DNA from: Lathyrus oleraceus
Lineage: Eukaryota > Streptophyta > Magnoliopsida > Fabales > Fabaceae
Length of the DNA stretch: 64,000 bases
Reading direction: 5' to 3'
NCBI RefSeq assembly: GCF_024323335.1
Contig: NC_066583.1
Span: 17,034,665 to 17,098,664, forward strand
In this document: positions 35,401-47,188 of the stretch, piece after piece
Position numbering within the stretch: the stretch's first letter is position 1
Layout of the letters: each line of letters starts with the position of its first letter
Notes under the pieces: generated by a model
What the model was told of the DNA's origin: nothing
What the model saw: the letters and a program-made list of their open reading frames with translations, nothing else
The model's database searches: none
Translations under genes and position numbers: made by a program

Positions 35401-35956
35401 CACACACAATCAGCATTCAAACGCACGCGTGGCCTGGTCAGACAAACCTCCTCCAATCGTTCTTCCACGCAATTGCACACATGGAACACACGTCACCAAA
35501 ACCCTAAGTACACACAGACGCCGGAGCTACAGCTCCGGTCGTCTTCTCCGGCGAGACGCACGGTGGCGCCGCCGTGAAATTTTCCAGAAATTCACGAGGC
35601 TTATACCGTTCCACTCGGTTTTCAACGTAGGTTCCAAATCTCCTATTGGTTCATCCTAATTCTACCTGGATTTTGCAAATCGAAAGGAAGAAAATTCTAG
35701 ATCCAAACTTTCAATTAACCTAACTGATAACATGAAATAGTATCACATTCTAGGACTCAATTAAATTAAATTATATTATTATTTACTTCAAATTATTTCA
35801 TTTTATTCGATATTACGCAGTGTTTTCTTTCTATTTATCTCAGGTAGTTTATTTGAAGCACAAGTAAAAAAGGAAGAAAAGGAGGTGCAAAAAGGAATGA
35901 AAAGAAGCAAATATCAAAAGCCAAAGCCCAACCTAAAAGCACAGGCGCTGTGCCTG

Positions 35957-36039
35957 TGATGAACGTCACGCATGCTGTGACGAGCGTCACGCTTTACACA
36001 CTTGTGTGACGAGCGTCACACATGGTGTGACGGACGTCA
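35957..36039. promoter_or_regulatory. Four TGACG..CGTCA palindromes (second copy)
   Basis: Units at 35,957-35,968, 35,978-35,989, 36,007-36,018 and 36,028-36,039, the same order and spacing as at 4,404-4,485. They precede the TATA box at 36,171 by about 130 bp. Likely bZIP-type upstream element of the nested LTR. Confidence 0.55.
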
Positions 36040-36170
36040 CACCATTCTCCTATATTTTTGGCACAAGGGACGCAACAGACCACGTTGAAGCCTACTATCA
36101 CGCTTGACCGTTTGCAACGTGAAGGCTATGTACACGGAAAACCCTTGAAAGCAGTTACAAAAAATACCAA

Positions 36171-36178
36171 TATAAATA
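36171..36178 (+). promoter_or_regulatory. TATA box of the nested LTR
   Basis: TATAAATA, intact here but TACAAATA in the partner copy at 4,618-4,625. It places the transcription start near 36,200, antisense to the host Ogre LTR. Confidence 0.6.
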
Positions 36179-39045
36179 GTAGTTTTTGGAAAAGCTCTCG
36201 GTTCCTCTTTTTCGTTCCGTTTTCTTCCCAGTCGTACAAGCACATTTTTACATCATTACTTTTACAATTTTTATATTGTTTTCTTTGCAATTTCCATTTT
36301 TCTTTTCTAGCAATTGATTAATTTTTCGCACAATAGTTTCTACACCGGAGACTATTGTGTACCTTTCACCGGATCTAACCTTACGTTAGAATCTAGTTTT
36401 TTTATTCCTTCGCTTTTATTTTTCTGTCTGATTGAAGAATTCAAGAACAAATCCAACCGGTCTGTGGTGGAGTGTTCAAGAATGCTATTTAAATTACTCA
36501 GGTTCTTTAATTACTTTTTAAATTTATATATGCCCTGTTTTGTTGTTGATTTATATTATTTGCCTGAGATGAACTTGTTTGTGTATGCTGATTATTTAGA
36601 TTTGTTTAGTATGTCTGTCTAATTTATTTAGGTATCGGTATCTAGAGTAAGCGGAATGAAGGAATCAAAACTAAGTTGGTTTAATTAAGTTTGAAATTAA
36701 AATCACTCTTTTTATGGTCTCAATTTACAGGTTTAATAACAAGGTTTTTGTACGAAAGTAAAAGACATAAAGAAGTTAAAATCAATAGAACGAGAGTTTG
36801 AGGTTTTGACTGGACAGTGTTAATTGGACATTAATTCTAGATCAGGGCGAGAGCAATTTTTAGAGTTAATTAAATTCTAATCTTTTTCAAAAAGTATTTT
36901 TAAAGGTTGAATGTGAGGACGAGAGTTAAGCATTTGAGTTTAATTATATAACCTAAGTCAACAGAGCGAGAGTTTGAGATAAGGGTGTTTAAACGATTAG
37001 TATTTTCTTAAAAAGAGTTTCTACGGATTCTATTGTTTTCAAAAAGTGGTTTTTGACTTAACTAATAAGTGACAGCTACGTTAATATAAAATCATAGTTT
37101 ATTCAACAGAGCGAGAGTTTGAGATAAGACTTTTAATCAATAGTGTCAACTGAAAAGATTTATTTTAAAACCAAGAAACCAACGAAGAATTGATTCCCTA
37201 ATTACGACGAACTACATACCGATATCCATTTAGTTGATATTTAATCTAGATCTTAGTTTAGTTTTTAACTTTTCCCCAAACAATCGAAGTATTATCCGCC
37301 TTAGCTTTACGAAGTAACCTTAGAAAACGGTATATCGATTCATAAGTCCCTGTGGGATCGATATCTTTTAAAACTACGCGATAGAACTGTGCACTTGCAG
37401 TTTCTACCCCAAATTCGACTCATAAAGTCACGCGATCACTAACTCCCTCAATACTCAGTCAATTTCAATTCTAAGCATATGTACATGATCTACTCAACAA
37501 GATCTACAGTTCTATGTCCTAAAAACAGCAAAAGGAGAGATCGAAAATTGCATCACCTGGAAATGGAGGTTGTTGTACACGCGTTCTCACAAGCTCAAAA
37601 GCTCCAGATTAACTCCACTGCACTTCCTTTTAAGCTTTATGCAAGAATCAATGACTGAAACCTCTTGAACGATCCTCAATTTCCAAATCCGATCCACATG
37701 ATGAAGCTCTTGAACTACACGATTTCTTGATGAATTGCACCAAACAATGGATGATTCTTGATCAGTGAAGCATGAGGATCAAGAATATGCAATGATCTTT
37801 GAGAATTGTGTGAAGGAAATGAAGAATCGAAGAGAGAGAATTTTGAGAGAGTTTCTTGAATTTGGATCTGAAATGGTGGTTTTTTTTCAGTTATGATTAG
37901 GGTTTTGGTACTTATATTCCTTGCTAATGACAATGTTAATCACCTTTTCCATTTATTAATCATGATTAGTGAGTTATGAAGCAATTTGCAAAAATGCAAA
38001 ATGAGCTCATGTGCCCATAATACACGTGATCAGCTCCATGTTAAGCTTCCAATTCACTTATGGACATCCAAGGGTCAAGATTGAAGTGTTGTTTTGCTTG
38101 TATCTTAAGCCAAAAATGAATGGTGAAGATTCACTTTAATTTGAACATGTGTGAAATAATGAGAATACAAGCCTCTCCCATGCATGGAAAAAGCTCATTT
38201 TGAGATATCTTGAACATGAGAAGCATTTTGCAAAAAGAATGAACCAATTTGGAGCATTGTATCAAAAGTTATGCCATTTTGAATTTCCATGCACACCTTG
38301 TGATCAAATGACCATAACTCCTAAACCATTCATCATATGGACATGAATTAGGACTTTTTGGAAAGGGGAGACAAAAATCTACAACTTTCATGTTCACCAA
38401 AATTCCATTTGAAACTTCTTTGACATTGACAAGTCAAGTTGAAAGTGGACGAAAACTTGCCAAATTTGGAAACTTTGAATTATAGGTCATTTTCCATTTT
38501 TAGTAACTTCTGCCATGACCTTTGAATCTTCAAGATGGATGTTTAGAATGATGAATAGACCCTATTTTAACATGATTGAGGTGTCTCAACTCATTTCCCC
38601 ACCTCATAGCCCTCAGTTGACTGCACAGTTGACTTTTGGTCCTCAGATGACCTTGAAATGTCTTGATTAACTTGAGCCTTTACCACTTGGTGAAATTGCT
38701 TCAAAATGAAACCCTAGCTCATGTAAGCTCCTTATAATAATCATGTGATCCTCATCCCAAGAAAATACCTCATCTCTGCACAAAGGATCTTCTTGAAGCT
38801 CTTGACCTGGTGATTGCTTAAGCTTCAAACAAAAGATGTTAGTGACATATTTTTGTGCTTTTGGTTAGTAAACAAAATGAGAAAAGAAATGATATACAAT
38901 TCAAGCATGCTTGGTGATCTCAAACCACTCACAAGAGATCCCACCCAAAGGGAAAGGGAACCAAGATGCTAATGATCCTTGAGGCTATGCAAATGAAATG
39001 TGATGATGCCATGAGGGATCTTAGGGACAAAATTGGGGTCTTACA

Positions 39046-40666
39046 GATGCCCCTATTTAAGGTCATTCTAGCCGGAGAAGTGAAGGTTAAAATCTTCGTC
39101 TCGACGAGGTAGAATGGGCTTAAATAATAACAAAGAGACGAATTTTGGTCCCTAAGAGACCTCATGATGCAGATGTATATATGTAAGACAAACAAACTCT
39201 GTGGGGATATGTGTCCACAAAGAAAGAAAAGACATCCGGAGAAATTGACAATCCATAGGAGTAATACACTCACTAGGGATAGAGACTCTGGGGAACTCTC
39301 ATAGGGATAAGAAGAAGAATAAAAACACGTGAGCAGGTCACGACTTGAAACTTGGGGAACAAAATTCTAAAGGGAGTAAATCCAATGGAAAGACATCGAG
39401 CTGACTCGAAGGTGCATGTGTTGGGGAATATGCCAACACAGCAAAAAACGATCCACAACAGATACCTCGCTGGGGATGTCTAAAAAGACTCTCCTGGGGA
39501 ATCAGCGAGATGAGGTGTTACCAGTTACTGGGTAACAAGCTCAATGAGACATGTGATCTGATCACCGGTATAAGGGTGAGAGAACAATAAGCTCGGGAAG
39601 AATGAATATCTAAGACCGGTATAAGGGTGAGAGATATCAATCAACCAAATCATCTGAGGAAGACCTAAAAGGTATATCTCAACTCAGGGAAACCTGACTC
39701 CATAGGGGACCAAAGTCATAATAGGGAGTAGAAGGAAGGAACACCAGGGATACCGGTTACTGGGCATATAATAGGCGACCAACCAAGGCGTGAATTGGGG
39801 AATATTCCCAAAACACTCATTATCCAAAAAGAGGGCAAAAAGCAAACTCGATTGAGGGATGGATATTCGATTCCAAAACAAGGATACGAAATCTTACTCG
39901 ACTGGGGAAGAATAAAAGGCTTCGACCAAAGAGTGCATGAGATATATTATCTATTACCGTCGGAACGTAGATAATATACTCGCATGGAAGATTATCCACA
40001 ACCGGTTACTGGGTTAATAAAGGATAAATCGACCGACAGAGAAAGGCATCGGGATACCAACACTAGGTATATAATGATGACCAATCAAGGGGAGCAACAA
40101 ACATTACCGGCAAACGGTAAATGAAAGAGGACCCGCTGGGGATAAAATTGCTTAATCAGAGCAATTATCCAAAAGAAGGAGGTAATATCAATACCGAATA
40201 TTGAACAATGATAACCTTCAAAGAGGGGATTACATCTATCGGATACTGGGTAGAAAACCACGGAAGAGTAACCGTTATCAACTAGGATGAACAACAACGG
40301 TTAACTCTGCAAAGGGGGGAAAATAGGGTTTACAACTACCGGTATAAGGGTAGAAAACCACAGACTCCGCTGGGGATAAGGTGAATAATTATTGATTACT
40401 GCGCAATTATTCATTTACCACAGGGAAACACCAGAGACAGTCACAAGAGGCCAATTTAGGATCAAACCAAAAAGGCAAACTGAATCGAGAGTCATCCTAA
40501 TGAGGATATAACTCAATAGGGGAACCCATCCCAATATATGTGTTGGGAGGAAGCAAAAACAACCGTCGTCCACGAGGATGTAACTCAGTGGGGAGTGCGG
40601 AAGGAAAGATAAACACTTTCTGCTTAAGGGGCTGACTCTATATTGAGGGACAAGACACCGACATCT
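39046..40666 (-). mobile_element. Ogre C polypurine tract and distal 3' UTR
   Basis: Minus strand TTAAATAGGGGCATC (39,060-39,046) directly precedes the LTR. Upstream is non-coding sequence full of ACCGGTTACTGGG and its variants (39,520, 39,751, 40,000, 40,250), equivalent to 18,400-19,890 of Ogre X. A MULE interrupts it at 40,667; the rest resumes at 44,612. Confidence 0.8.
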
Positions 40667-40960
40667 GAATTTTTTTTTTAAATATCCAGAATTTTAAAAA
40701 AAAATTCAAAAATACACCATTTTTCAAAAAAATTACAAAAATGGCCACTTTTGGCCCGAAACTACACCTAGGCGCCACCCTAGTTGGCGCCTACCCTTAA
40801 GGGGTAGGGCAAGTCGCCACTAGGAGTGGCGGCTACACTCTTTCTATTTTTTTTTTTTAATATGTTTTTGTTTTAAAATTTTTTTTAATTAATGAGTTTA
40901 TATTTTTTATAAATTATATAAATTTATATTAACACATATATATAAATAAAATTATATACA

Positions 40961-41021
<61 letters not shown>

Positions 41022-41110
41022 ATATATAATTTTAATTTATAAGTAACTAAATTTATTTATAGATTTATATATATATTAATTTAATTTAAAAGTAATTAAA
41101 TATTTATGCA
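40667..41110 (+). repeat. Left terminal inverted repeat of the MULE
   Basis: Pairs with 44,145-44,611. The outer 200 bp match closely, including CCCTTAAGGGGTAGGGCAAG against CCCTTAAAGGGTAGGGCAAG. The inner half is AT-rich with an (AT)n run at 40,963-41,015 and drifts in length. Confidence 0.85.
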
Positions 41111-41116
41111 CATGTA

Positions 41117-41120
<4 letters not shown>

Positions 41121-41198
<78 letters not shown>
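41121..41198. repeat. (TA)n microsatellite
   Basis: About 39 TA units just inside the left inverted repeat of the MULE. Confidence 0.95.
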
Positions 41199-41201
<3 letters not shown>

Positions 41202-41326
41202 ATATGATAGACAATATCTTTAAAGATAAAGATAAAGATATAAAGATAATAAACAGAAAATATTTTATTTAAATAATAGACAAGACAAATATTACAAAGA
41301 TATGATTAAAATGCATTATTTATTTA

Positions 41327-42082
41327 TCACATATGATGCGGTCCCTGGTACGATCCGCACGGGGGAGGTCTAATTACTCGCCTAGACGGTTCACGTGGTG
41401 GTGGTGCTTCCCTATTACCACCCCTAGTCCTAACGCGTCCCCTTGCCGTTTGCCGTTGTGGTTGGGTCGAAGTCCCTTCAGTGCTGTAGGAAAGACGGGT
41501 CCCCTCTGCGCCCTCAAAGCTTTGTCTCGGTGGGACAAACTGACTACTGCTGGGTGCGCCCTCGAATTGTGGTCTTTGGTAGTTTAGGGTTGAATCGGGT
41601 TGGCCAAAGAACAATGTTTGTTGTGGTGTGTAGTAGTCTTGTTGGTAGTCCTCTTGTATACCCGTGTCGGGGCTAGGTGGAGGACTGGAAGAGCTCGGGA
41701 CATTGTCGTGATGGAAGTGTTGGGATTGGTGGAAGTGGGGGGATTGATATTGTGGTAGGTGTTGGGACTGTTGATGGTGGTGGGAATGTTGAGTTTGGTG
41801 TTGGTAATCTTCATGGTATTGTGGTTGAGTTTGTGGTATGTATTGTTGATTTGGTTGGGGGGTGGACATGTGTTGTGGTGGTTGTTGTTGGTAATATGGT
41901 GGTGGTGGTTGTTGTTGGTAATAAGGTGGTGGTGGTTGTTGTTGGTAAAATGGTGGTGGTGGTTGTTGTTGGTAATAAGGTGGTGGTTGTTGTTGTTGGG
42001 AATATTGTGGTGGTTGTTGTTGTTGGAAATATGGCTGTTGCATCCGGGGATCGTCCGAATAGAACGGGTCAGACACAATCAT
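41327..42082 (-). pseudogene. Cut-off Pro/Gln-rich tail of the mobile-domain gene
   Basis: This 251-codon frame continues directly, in phase, after the TAA at 42,083-42,085. It holds tandem PPPPYYQQQ units (about eight), a His/Gln-rich part and a basic end (RGRVRTRGGNREAPPPREPS, ending near RPPPCGSYQG). Low-complexity tails of this sort end many transposon-borne mobile-domain proteins. It is no longer part of the product unless the stop is read through. Confidence 0.7.
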
Positions 42083-43562
42083 TTATGGATTTGTATTTGC
42101 TCTATACCAATCCACATATTCCCTTGTCGGCTTCATTTCGTTGGGCGCCACCGGAAATTGTAGAACATAGTGGGCACGGTCTTTCCACATTTTACGAAAC
42201 TCCTTAGCAAATTCCTTCCAATTTTGGGCATACCACTGGTGGCTGACTTTTTTTAGATGCCAAGGTTCCATAGACATTGGGGGGCCTGGGATTTCTTGAT
42301 GCATTCCGAATTGCAGCTTGACACGGTCACTTTGATGCATCTCCACAGTGGTGAACCGCATTATGGCCGTTTTTGCTGTCCAAACAGCTGCATCTTCGGG
42401 GTTGGGTTGATGTTCCAATCCCAAATATGGCCTCCAAATAAACTGCAAAGAAAAAAGCAAATATGTTATTTATCGAGAATGCATGATATTAATAAATCAG
42501 TTAGAAGCTGAGTGATTTAGTGGTAATACATCTTGTGCTCGGAGACGATCCAAGAGTTGACGATAAAATATAATTTTATTTTTGGGGGTAAGACTGTAAT
42601 CCAGTCCGGTTGTGATGAACCTAAACAAAAAAAGATAAATAATATTATTTACAAATATTTATAGAATAAATATACAAAATGAAATAACATCATAAATTTA
42701 CCTAGTTGCGTAGGGGAAGGAGTAGACATTAGGATTTTCTGGGGCTAGCCTCGACAATCTCCACCACCCCCATGTTTGGAGCAAAAAAGCACATCCAGAA
42801 AATGTACAATGCTCATTTTGTGCATTTTTACACAAAGAGCTATATAGGAATGCTAATACAGCAGAACCCCAACTATATGTGCTTATTCTATCAATGTCCC
42901 CGAGCAGACTCAAGTACATAAAGTTTATGCTATTTCCCGTCCCTTCGGGAAATAGCAAGTTCCCAAACAATAGCATAATGTAAACCCGGGTTTTTATGAC
43001 TTTTTCTTGTTCGGAGGATTCCTCAGTCAAAGTTATGGAGTCGTGGTACAATTGTAGGCTAGATAATTTAATACCCTGACCCCTTGCTTTGGCAGATCCC
43101 TCACCCTCGACCAGATCTACCCCCAACATTTGAACACATATTTGGTTAGGCTGTTGAACATTTCCGGTCACAGGCTTACCATCTATTCTAAGACCCAAAA
43201 GCATGTACACGTCCTCTAATGTGACGGTACATTCACCAGTTGGTAGGTGAAAAGTGTGTGTCTCGGGTCTCCAACGTTCACACAGAGCCAAAATGAATTT
43301 GACATCAATTGTGGCATTTACGACATGCATAACATGACCGAAACCCGCACGCTCTATGTAAGGTACGCACCATGGGTCTGGATAAGGCATAGGGTGTGAA
43401 CGTTGACGAAATTTCTTGGGATCCTTTAAAAACAAACAATATAAACAATCATTAGATTGGACTTTTAAAAAACAAATTACAAACATACGAAAGAGGCAAT
43501 GTTCAAGAAAAACTTACGAATGAGGCAATGTTTGCCCTAGTGCCTCTGTGTTCTTGGCCCAT
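42083..43562 (-). CDS. Plant mobile domain (MAIN/MAIL-like) protein in MULE
   Basis: Four exons with GT-AG introns in phase: 43,562-43,518 (MGQEHRGTRANIASF), 43,423-42,702, 42,620-42,530 and 42,442-42,083, giving 405 residues to a TAA stop. The large exon holds the mobile domain: PYIERAGFGHVMHV, LCERWRPETHTFHLPTGE, TLEDVYMLLGLRIDGKPV, then helices (YIMLLFGNLLFPEGTGN) and GSAVLAFLYSSLC. Exon four has IWRPYLGL and a Trp-rich stretch. Host members (MAIN, MAIL1) act in the nucleus with a PP7-type phosphatase in silencing; transposon-borne members are common, function unknown. A minus-strand TATA box at 43,676-43,684 lies 115 bp before the Met. The TAA removes only a Pro/Gln-rich tail. Exon borders are predicted by eye. 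Confidence 0.8.
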
Positions 43563-43675
43563 GGTAAGAAGAGACATGACTGCAATGTAGAACGAAGCTT
43601 GGTGGATGAGAAGTTTCGCCGGAGTTCTCTGAATAAAAGTGTTAGTGGTTGATGAAAACTTGCAAGAATGACCCT

Positions 43676-43684
43676 CTATTTATA
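43676..43684 (-). promoter_or_regulatory. TATA box of the MULE mobile-domain gene
   Basis: TATAAATAG on the minus strand, about 115 bp before the predicted start codon. It predicts a leader of about 85 bases. Confidence 0.6.
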
Positions 43685-44144
43685 CTCGTTTTCAAGTAGA
43701 CTGAATATGCAAAAATGTGACAAGTGGAAGGCATGCGTGGGAATCTTGCTGAATATCCAAAATTTCATCTCCATTGGGGGTTTCAAAGGCGAGAAAATAA
43801 CATGCCCATCCCTTTTTAAGATTACTTGTTCAAGATCCGGGCGCCTTGATGATGTTCGCTGCCATGACGACAGTCTTGGGGATGCCATGACCAGATCTAG
43901 ATAGAGAAAGTGATAGGAAATAATGGTGAAGAAAATGCAAGGAAATAACACTTTATTTATAGGAAAAGATCTGGGTTGTACACCAATCTACTTAACCCTA
44001 ACTAGTGTCGCAGTTGATTAATTAGTCTTATGGGGATTTAGGGTTTCAATTAGGTCATAACTACCAAACTCTAATTATAACCGATCAATAAACCCTAATT
44101 ATAATTGATAAATTAACCTTAACATGATTAACCCTAATTCTCCC

Positions 44145-44197
44145 AAAAATTTATACATAATATTAATTACTTCTAAATTAAATTAATATATATATAA

Positions 44198-44294
<97 letters not shown>

Positions 44295-44611
44295 TGTAAA
44301 TAATTTTATTTATATATATGTATTAATATAAATTTATATAATTTATAATAAATCTAAATTCATAAATTAAAAAAAATTAAAAAAAAAAAATAATAATACA
44401 TATTAAAAAATAAAAAAATAAAAAAAAAATTAAATGAGTGTAGGCGCCACTCCTAGTGGCGACTTGCCCTACCCTTTAAGGGTAGGCGCCAACTAGGGTG
44501 GCGCCCAAGTAGAAAATTAGGGCAAAAATTGCCCATTTGTGTAATTTTTTTGAAAAAATGTCTATTTTTGTAATTTTTTTAAAAAATCTGGATATTTAAA
44601 AAAAAAAATTC
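44145..44611 (-). repeat. Right terminal inverted repeat of the MULE
   Basis: Inverse of 40,667-41,110. It contains AT runs at 44,201-44,292, then the GC-rich core GGCGCCACTCCTAGTGGCGA and an A-rich end. Confidence 0.85.
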
Positions 44612-45805
44612 CCGACATCTGCTTGGGGAATGTATTACCAACTAGCAGAGAATAACAAACAAAGATATATGACAAAGAATGCAATATGAATATCCAAATG
44701 TTTGAAGATTATATGCACATATGCGTGATTTATGTATGATGAATGCTGACAAACAAATATTTTTAACACAAACAGCTCCAAAGGAAAAGGCACACAGCCG
44801 TCCGGTACTACATCTCAAGGGAGGAAGCCCAAAATTCCAATGGAGAGTATCCAATCTGCCGGGGAATCAGAGATACCAGAAAATCACAAAATCTCTGGGG
44901 GATGAATCATCAGTCAATCCGGCTGGGGAAAAAAAATTCATTGCACAGGCAGAAACTGCCACAAAAGCAACTCTATTCGGGAATCCATCTGAGGGAGATA
45001 AGGGGGAACTGGTGATCCGACACCAAGCACCAAACTCACCAAGGAAATCACACCTGCTGAGGAGAAAAGATAGCTCTTCCGCTGAAGGGGAGAGTGGTGA
45101 ACATCTCAACAAGCATACCACTCGGGGATGAACCATAAAAGGGGCCCCGGAGGAAGAAGATACAGTCATGCCAGGGATATGAACAAATGTCTTACCCTGT
45201 TGGGGATCATACCACCCTTGGGAGAGAACTGAGGATCTCCTAAGTATCTTTCCTCATTGTGAATGTTTACTTTGTTTAAAAACAAGTTATGAAAATTCAT
45301 TTTTCAAAACAATGATATTCTCTCAATTAAAAGCATGCAAAACATTTGTTGAAATAGAAACCAATAAGAGTGCAAATAATTGGATAAAGGCTCGAATTTA
45401 TTTGATGGAATGGTAGCATGCAGATGGCAAGACCCCATAGATCTTTACAAGTTTGAAATTGGTGATATATATTGGAAAAGGGCTACATTGAACATAATGA
45501 CCATTTCTCCACCAATTCTAAATTCGATGTATTTGAAGCTTCAGTTGACGACAAATGAACAAGAATCTCTGACGGATGCCATTTGTAGAACAAAGTCTTG
45601 TCAGGATGGAGGTACTTGTCAAATCCCTAATTTTTGCCTAGATTTCCCCAGGATGAGGTACTCAATCTAGCAGGATGCATATTCATTTTTTCATGTCTCT
45701 AACTTTTGCCTGGACCGCCCTTTCGGGTTTTCAATCCACCGAGACGCTCATTTTTTCCTAAGCCGCCCTTTTGGGTTTTCAACTTAGCGAGTCATTCTGT
45801 TTTTT
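44612..45805 (-). mobile_element. Ogre C proximal 3' UTR
   Basis: Runs from the integrase stop to the MULE. The part 45,250-45,800 is collinear with 21,130-21,600 of Ogre Y (CTCGCTAAGTTGAAAACCCR, GGATTGAAAACCCGAAAGGG). The rest is like other Ogre 3' UTRs. Open frames at 44,721-45,131 and 45,380-45,670 look non-coding. Confidence 0.75.
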
Positions 45806-47188
45806 TTAGGATAAGTATTTCTTGACTGCATCTGAATTCACAGGACGAGTGAAATCCTCCCCATCCATAGTTGTAAGCATCAAAGCACCGCCTGAAAAGG
45901 CTCTCTTAACAACATATGGACCTTCATAGTTTGGAGTCCACTTGCCCCTGGAATCGGGCACGAAAGACAAGACCTTCTTGAGCACGAGGTCACCTTCTCT
46001 GAACACACGAGGCTTGACCTTCTTATCAAAAGCTTTCTTCATTCTCTGCTGATATAACTGCCCATGGCACATGGCAGTCAATCTCTTCTCTTTTATCAAA
46101 TTCAGCTGGTCATAACGACTCTGAACCCATTCAGCATCAGTCAACTTGGCCTCCATCAAGACTCTCATCGATGGGATCTCCACCTCTACTGGGAGTACAA
46201 CCTCCATGCCATAAACAAGAGAAAAAGGGGTTACCCCTGTTGAAGTGCGGACAGATGTCTGATAACCATGTAAAGCAAATGGCAACATCTCATGCCAATC
46301 TTTGTACGTAACAACCATCTTCTGGATAATCTTCTTGATATTCTTGTTAGCAGCTTCAACAGCCCCATTCATCTTGGGTCTGTAAGGAGAAGAATTATGA
46401 TGCGCGATCTTGAACTCACTACACATCTCTTTCATCATTTTATTGTTCAAGTTAGAACCATTATCAGTAATGATCTTATCCGGCACATCATAACGGCATA
46501 TGAGTTGATTCTTGATAAACTTCATGACCACCTGCCTGGTCACATTTGCGTATGACGCCACTTCAACACATTTGGTGAAGTAATCAATTGCTACGAGAAT
46601 AAATCTGTGACCGTTGGATGCTTTCGGCTCTATCATGCCAATCATGTCAATTCCCCACATGGAGAAGGGCCATGGTGATGAAATCACATTCATAAGTGTC
46701 AGAGGAATATGAATCTTATCCGCATAGATCTGACTCTTATGGCATTTCTTCACATATCTGCAACAGTCAGACTCCATTGTCAGCCAATAGTAGCCTGCTC
46801 TCAACATCTTTCTAGCCATGGCATGTCCATTGGAATGAGTACCAAATGAACCCTCATGGACCTCAGTCATCAACAGGTCTGCTTCGTGTCTATCCACGCA
46901 TCTGAGCAGAACCATGTCAAAATTCCTCTTATACAGTACATCGCCATTGAGGTAGAAACTTCCTGACAATCTCCTCAAAGTCTTCATATCTTTCACATAT
47001 GCCCCAGGCGGGTAAATCTGGCTTTGAAGGAAACACTTGATATCATAATACCATGGCTTATCATCTTTCACTTCTTCAACTGCAAATACATGAGCTGGTC
47101 TATCCAAGCGCATCACAATGATATTGGGAACTTCATTCCAAAGTTTAACTACAATCATTGAAGCGAGCGTAGCAAGAGCATCTGCCAT
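45806..47188 (-). CDS. pol: Ogre C integrase (part of polyprotein)
   Basis: A 460-residue open frame, the C-terminal part of Ogre pol, which inserts the cDNA into the nuclear genome. The zinc motif has H118, H122 and C149 but Ser at 152 where the second Cys is expected. The catalytic triad D181, D242 and E278 is complete with the classic 35-residue gap (MWGIDMIG, IITDNGSN, MNGAVEAANK). A C-terminal domain (GDLVLKKVLSFVPDSRGKW) follows. The frame is really continuous with RNase H upstream; the Met is simply the first after TAG at 47,282. The zinc-site change and the upstream stops suggest it is inactive. Confidence 0.85.
   Translation of the reverse strand: MADALATLASMIVVKLWNEVPNIIVMRLDRPAHVFAVEEVKDDKPWYYDIKCFLQSQIYPPGAYVKDMKTLRRLSGSFYLNGDVLYKRNFDMVLLRCVDRHEADLLMTEVHEGSFGTHSNGHAMARKMLRAGYYWLTMESDCCRYVKKCHKSQIYADKIHIPLTLMNVISSPWPFSMWGIDMIGMIEPKASNGHRFILVAIDYFTKCVEVASYANVTRQVVMKFIKNQLICRYDVPDKIITDNGSNLNNKMMKEMCSEFKIAHHNSSPYRPKMNGAVEAANKNIKKIIQKMVVTYKDWHEMLPFALHGYQTSVRTSTGVTPFSLVYGMEVVLPVEVEIPSMRVLMEAKLTDAEWVQSRYDQLNLIKEKRLTAMCHGQLYQQRMKKAFDKKVKPRVFREGDLVLKKVLSFVPDSRGKWTPNYEGPYVVKRAFSGGALMLTTMDGEDFTRPVNSDAVKKYLS

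Larger units (their letters stand above)
35821..37430 (+). mobile_element. Nested Athila/Cyclops-like solo LTR in LTR-C
   Basis: It starts TGTTTTCTTTC and ends about CATAAAGTCA, 1,610 bp, in orientation opposite to the Ogre LTR. The 3' part has CTGTGGGATCGATATC and GAACTGTGCACTTGCAG, phrases I associate with Athila-lineage LTR ends, and the length is near that of Cyclops LTRs. Flanks CGCAG (left) and CGCGA (right) could be an imperfect target duplication; the partner in LTR-B has CGCGG. There are no PBS or coding parts, hence solo. Phrases with CAACAGAGCGAGAGTTTGAG recur at 36,960 and 37,105. Confidence 0.6.
32412..39045 (-). mobile_element. Ogre LTR-C (3' LTR of element C)
   Basis: It begins (minus strand) TGTAAGACCCC at 39,045, directly after the polypurine tract, and ends CCCCGCTACA at 32,412. 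The flank to its left is the gene mosaic, not a PBS, which makes it a 3' LTR. Taking out the nested 1.6-kb LTR at 35,821-37,430 leaves about 5.0 kb, the size I recall for Ogre LTRs. A TATA-like TATAAG lies at 37,911-37,916. Expected 5-bp target duplication on the left is ACCCC (32,407-32,411); the partner is outside the window. No genes. Confidence 0.85.
40667..44611 (-). mobile_element. Mutator-like element carrying a mobile-domain gene
   Basis: The element starts GAATTTTTTTTTTAAATATC and ends with its inverse. A perfect 9-bp target duplication CCGACATCT flanks it (40,658-40,666 and 44,612-44,620). A 9-bp duplication and long terminal inverted repeats define MULEs. The inverted repeats are about 440-460 bp, include a GC-rich core (GGCGCCACCCTAGTTGGCGC) and TA runs. 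No transposase is present; the only gene is a plant mobile domain gene on the minus strand. Inserted in the 3' UTR of Ogre C. Length 3,945 bp. Confidence 0.92.

Noticed and set aside
41677..42207. Long Val/Gly-rich plus-strand ORFs opposite the Pro/Gln-rich tail
   Set aside because: They are antisense readings of the PPPPYYQQQ repeats of the mobile-domain gene; composition is explained fully by the minus-strand repeat.
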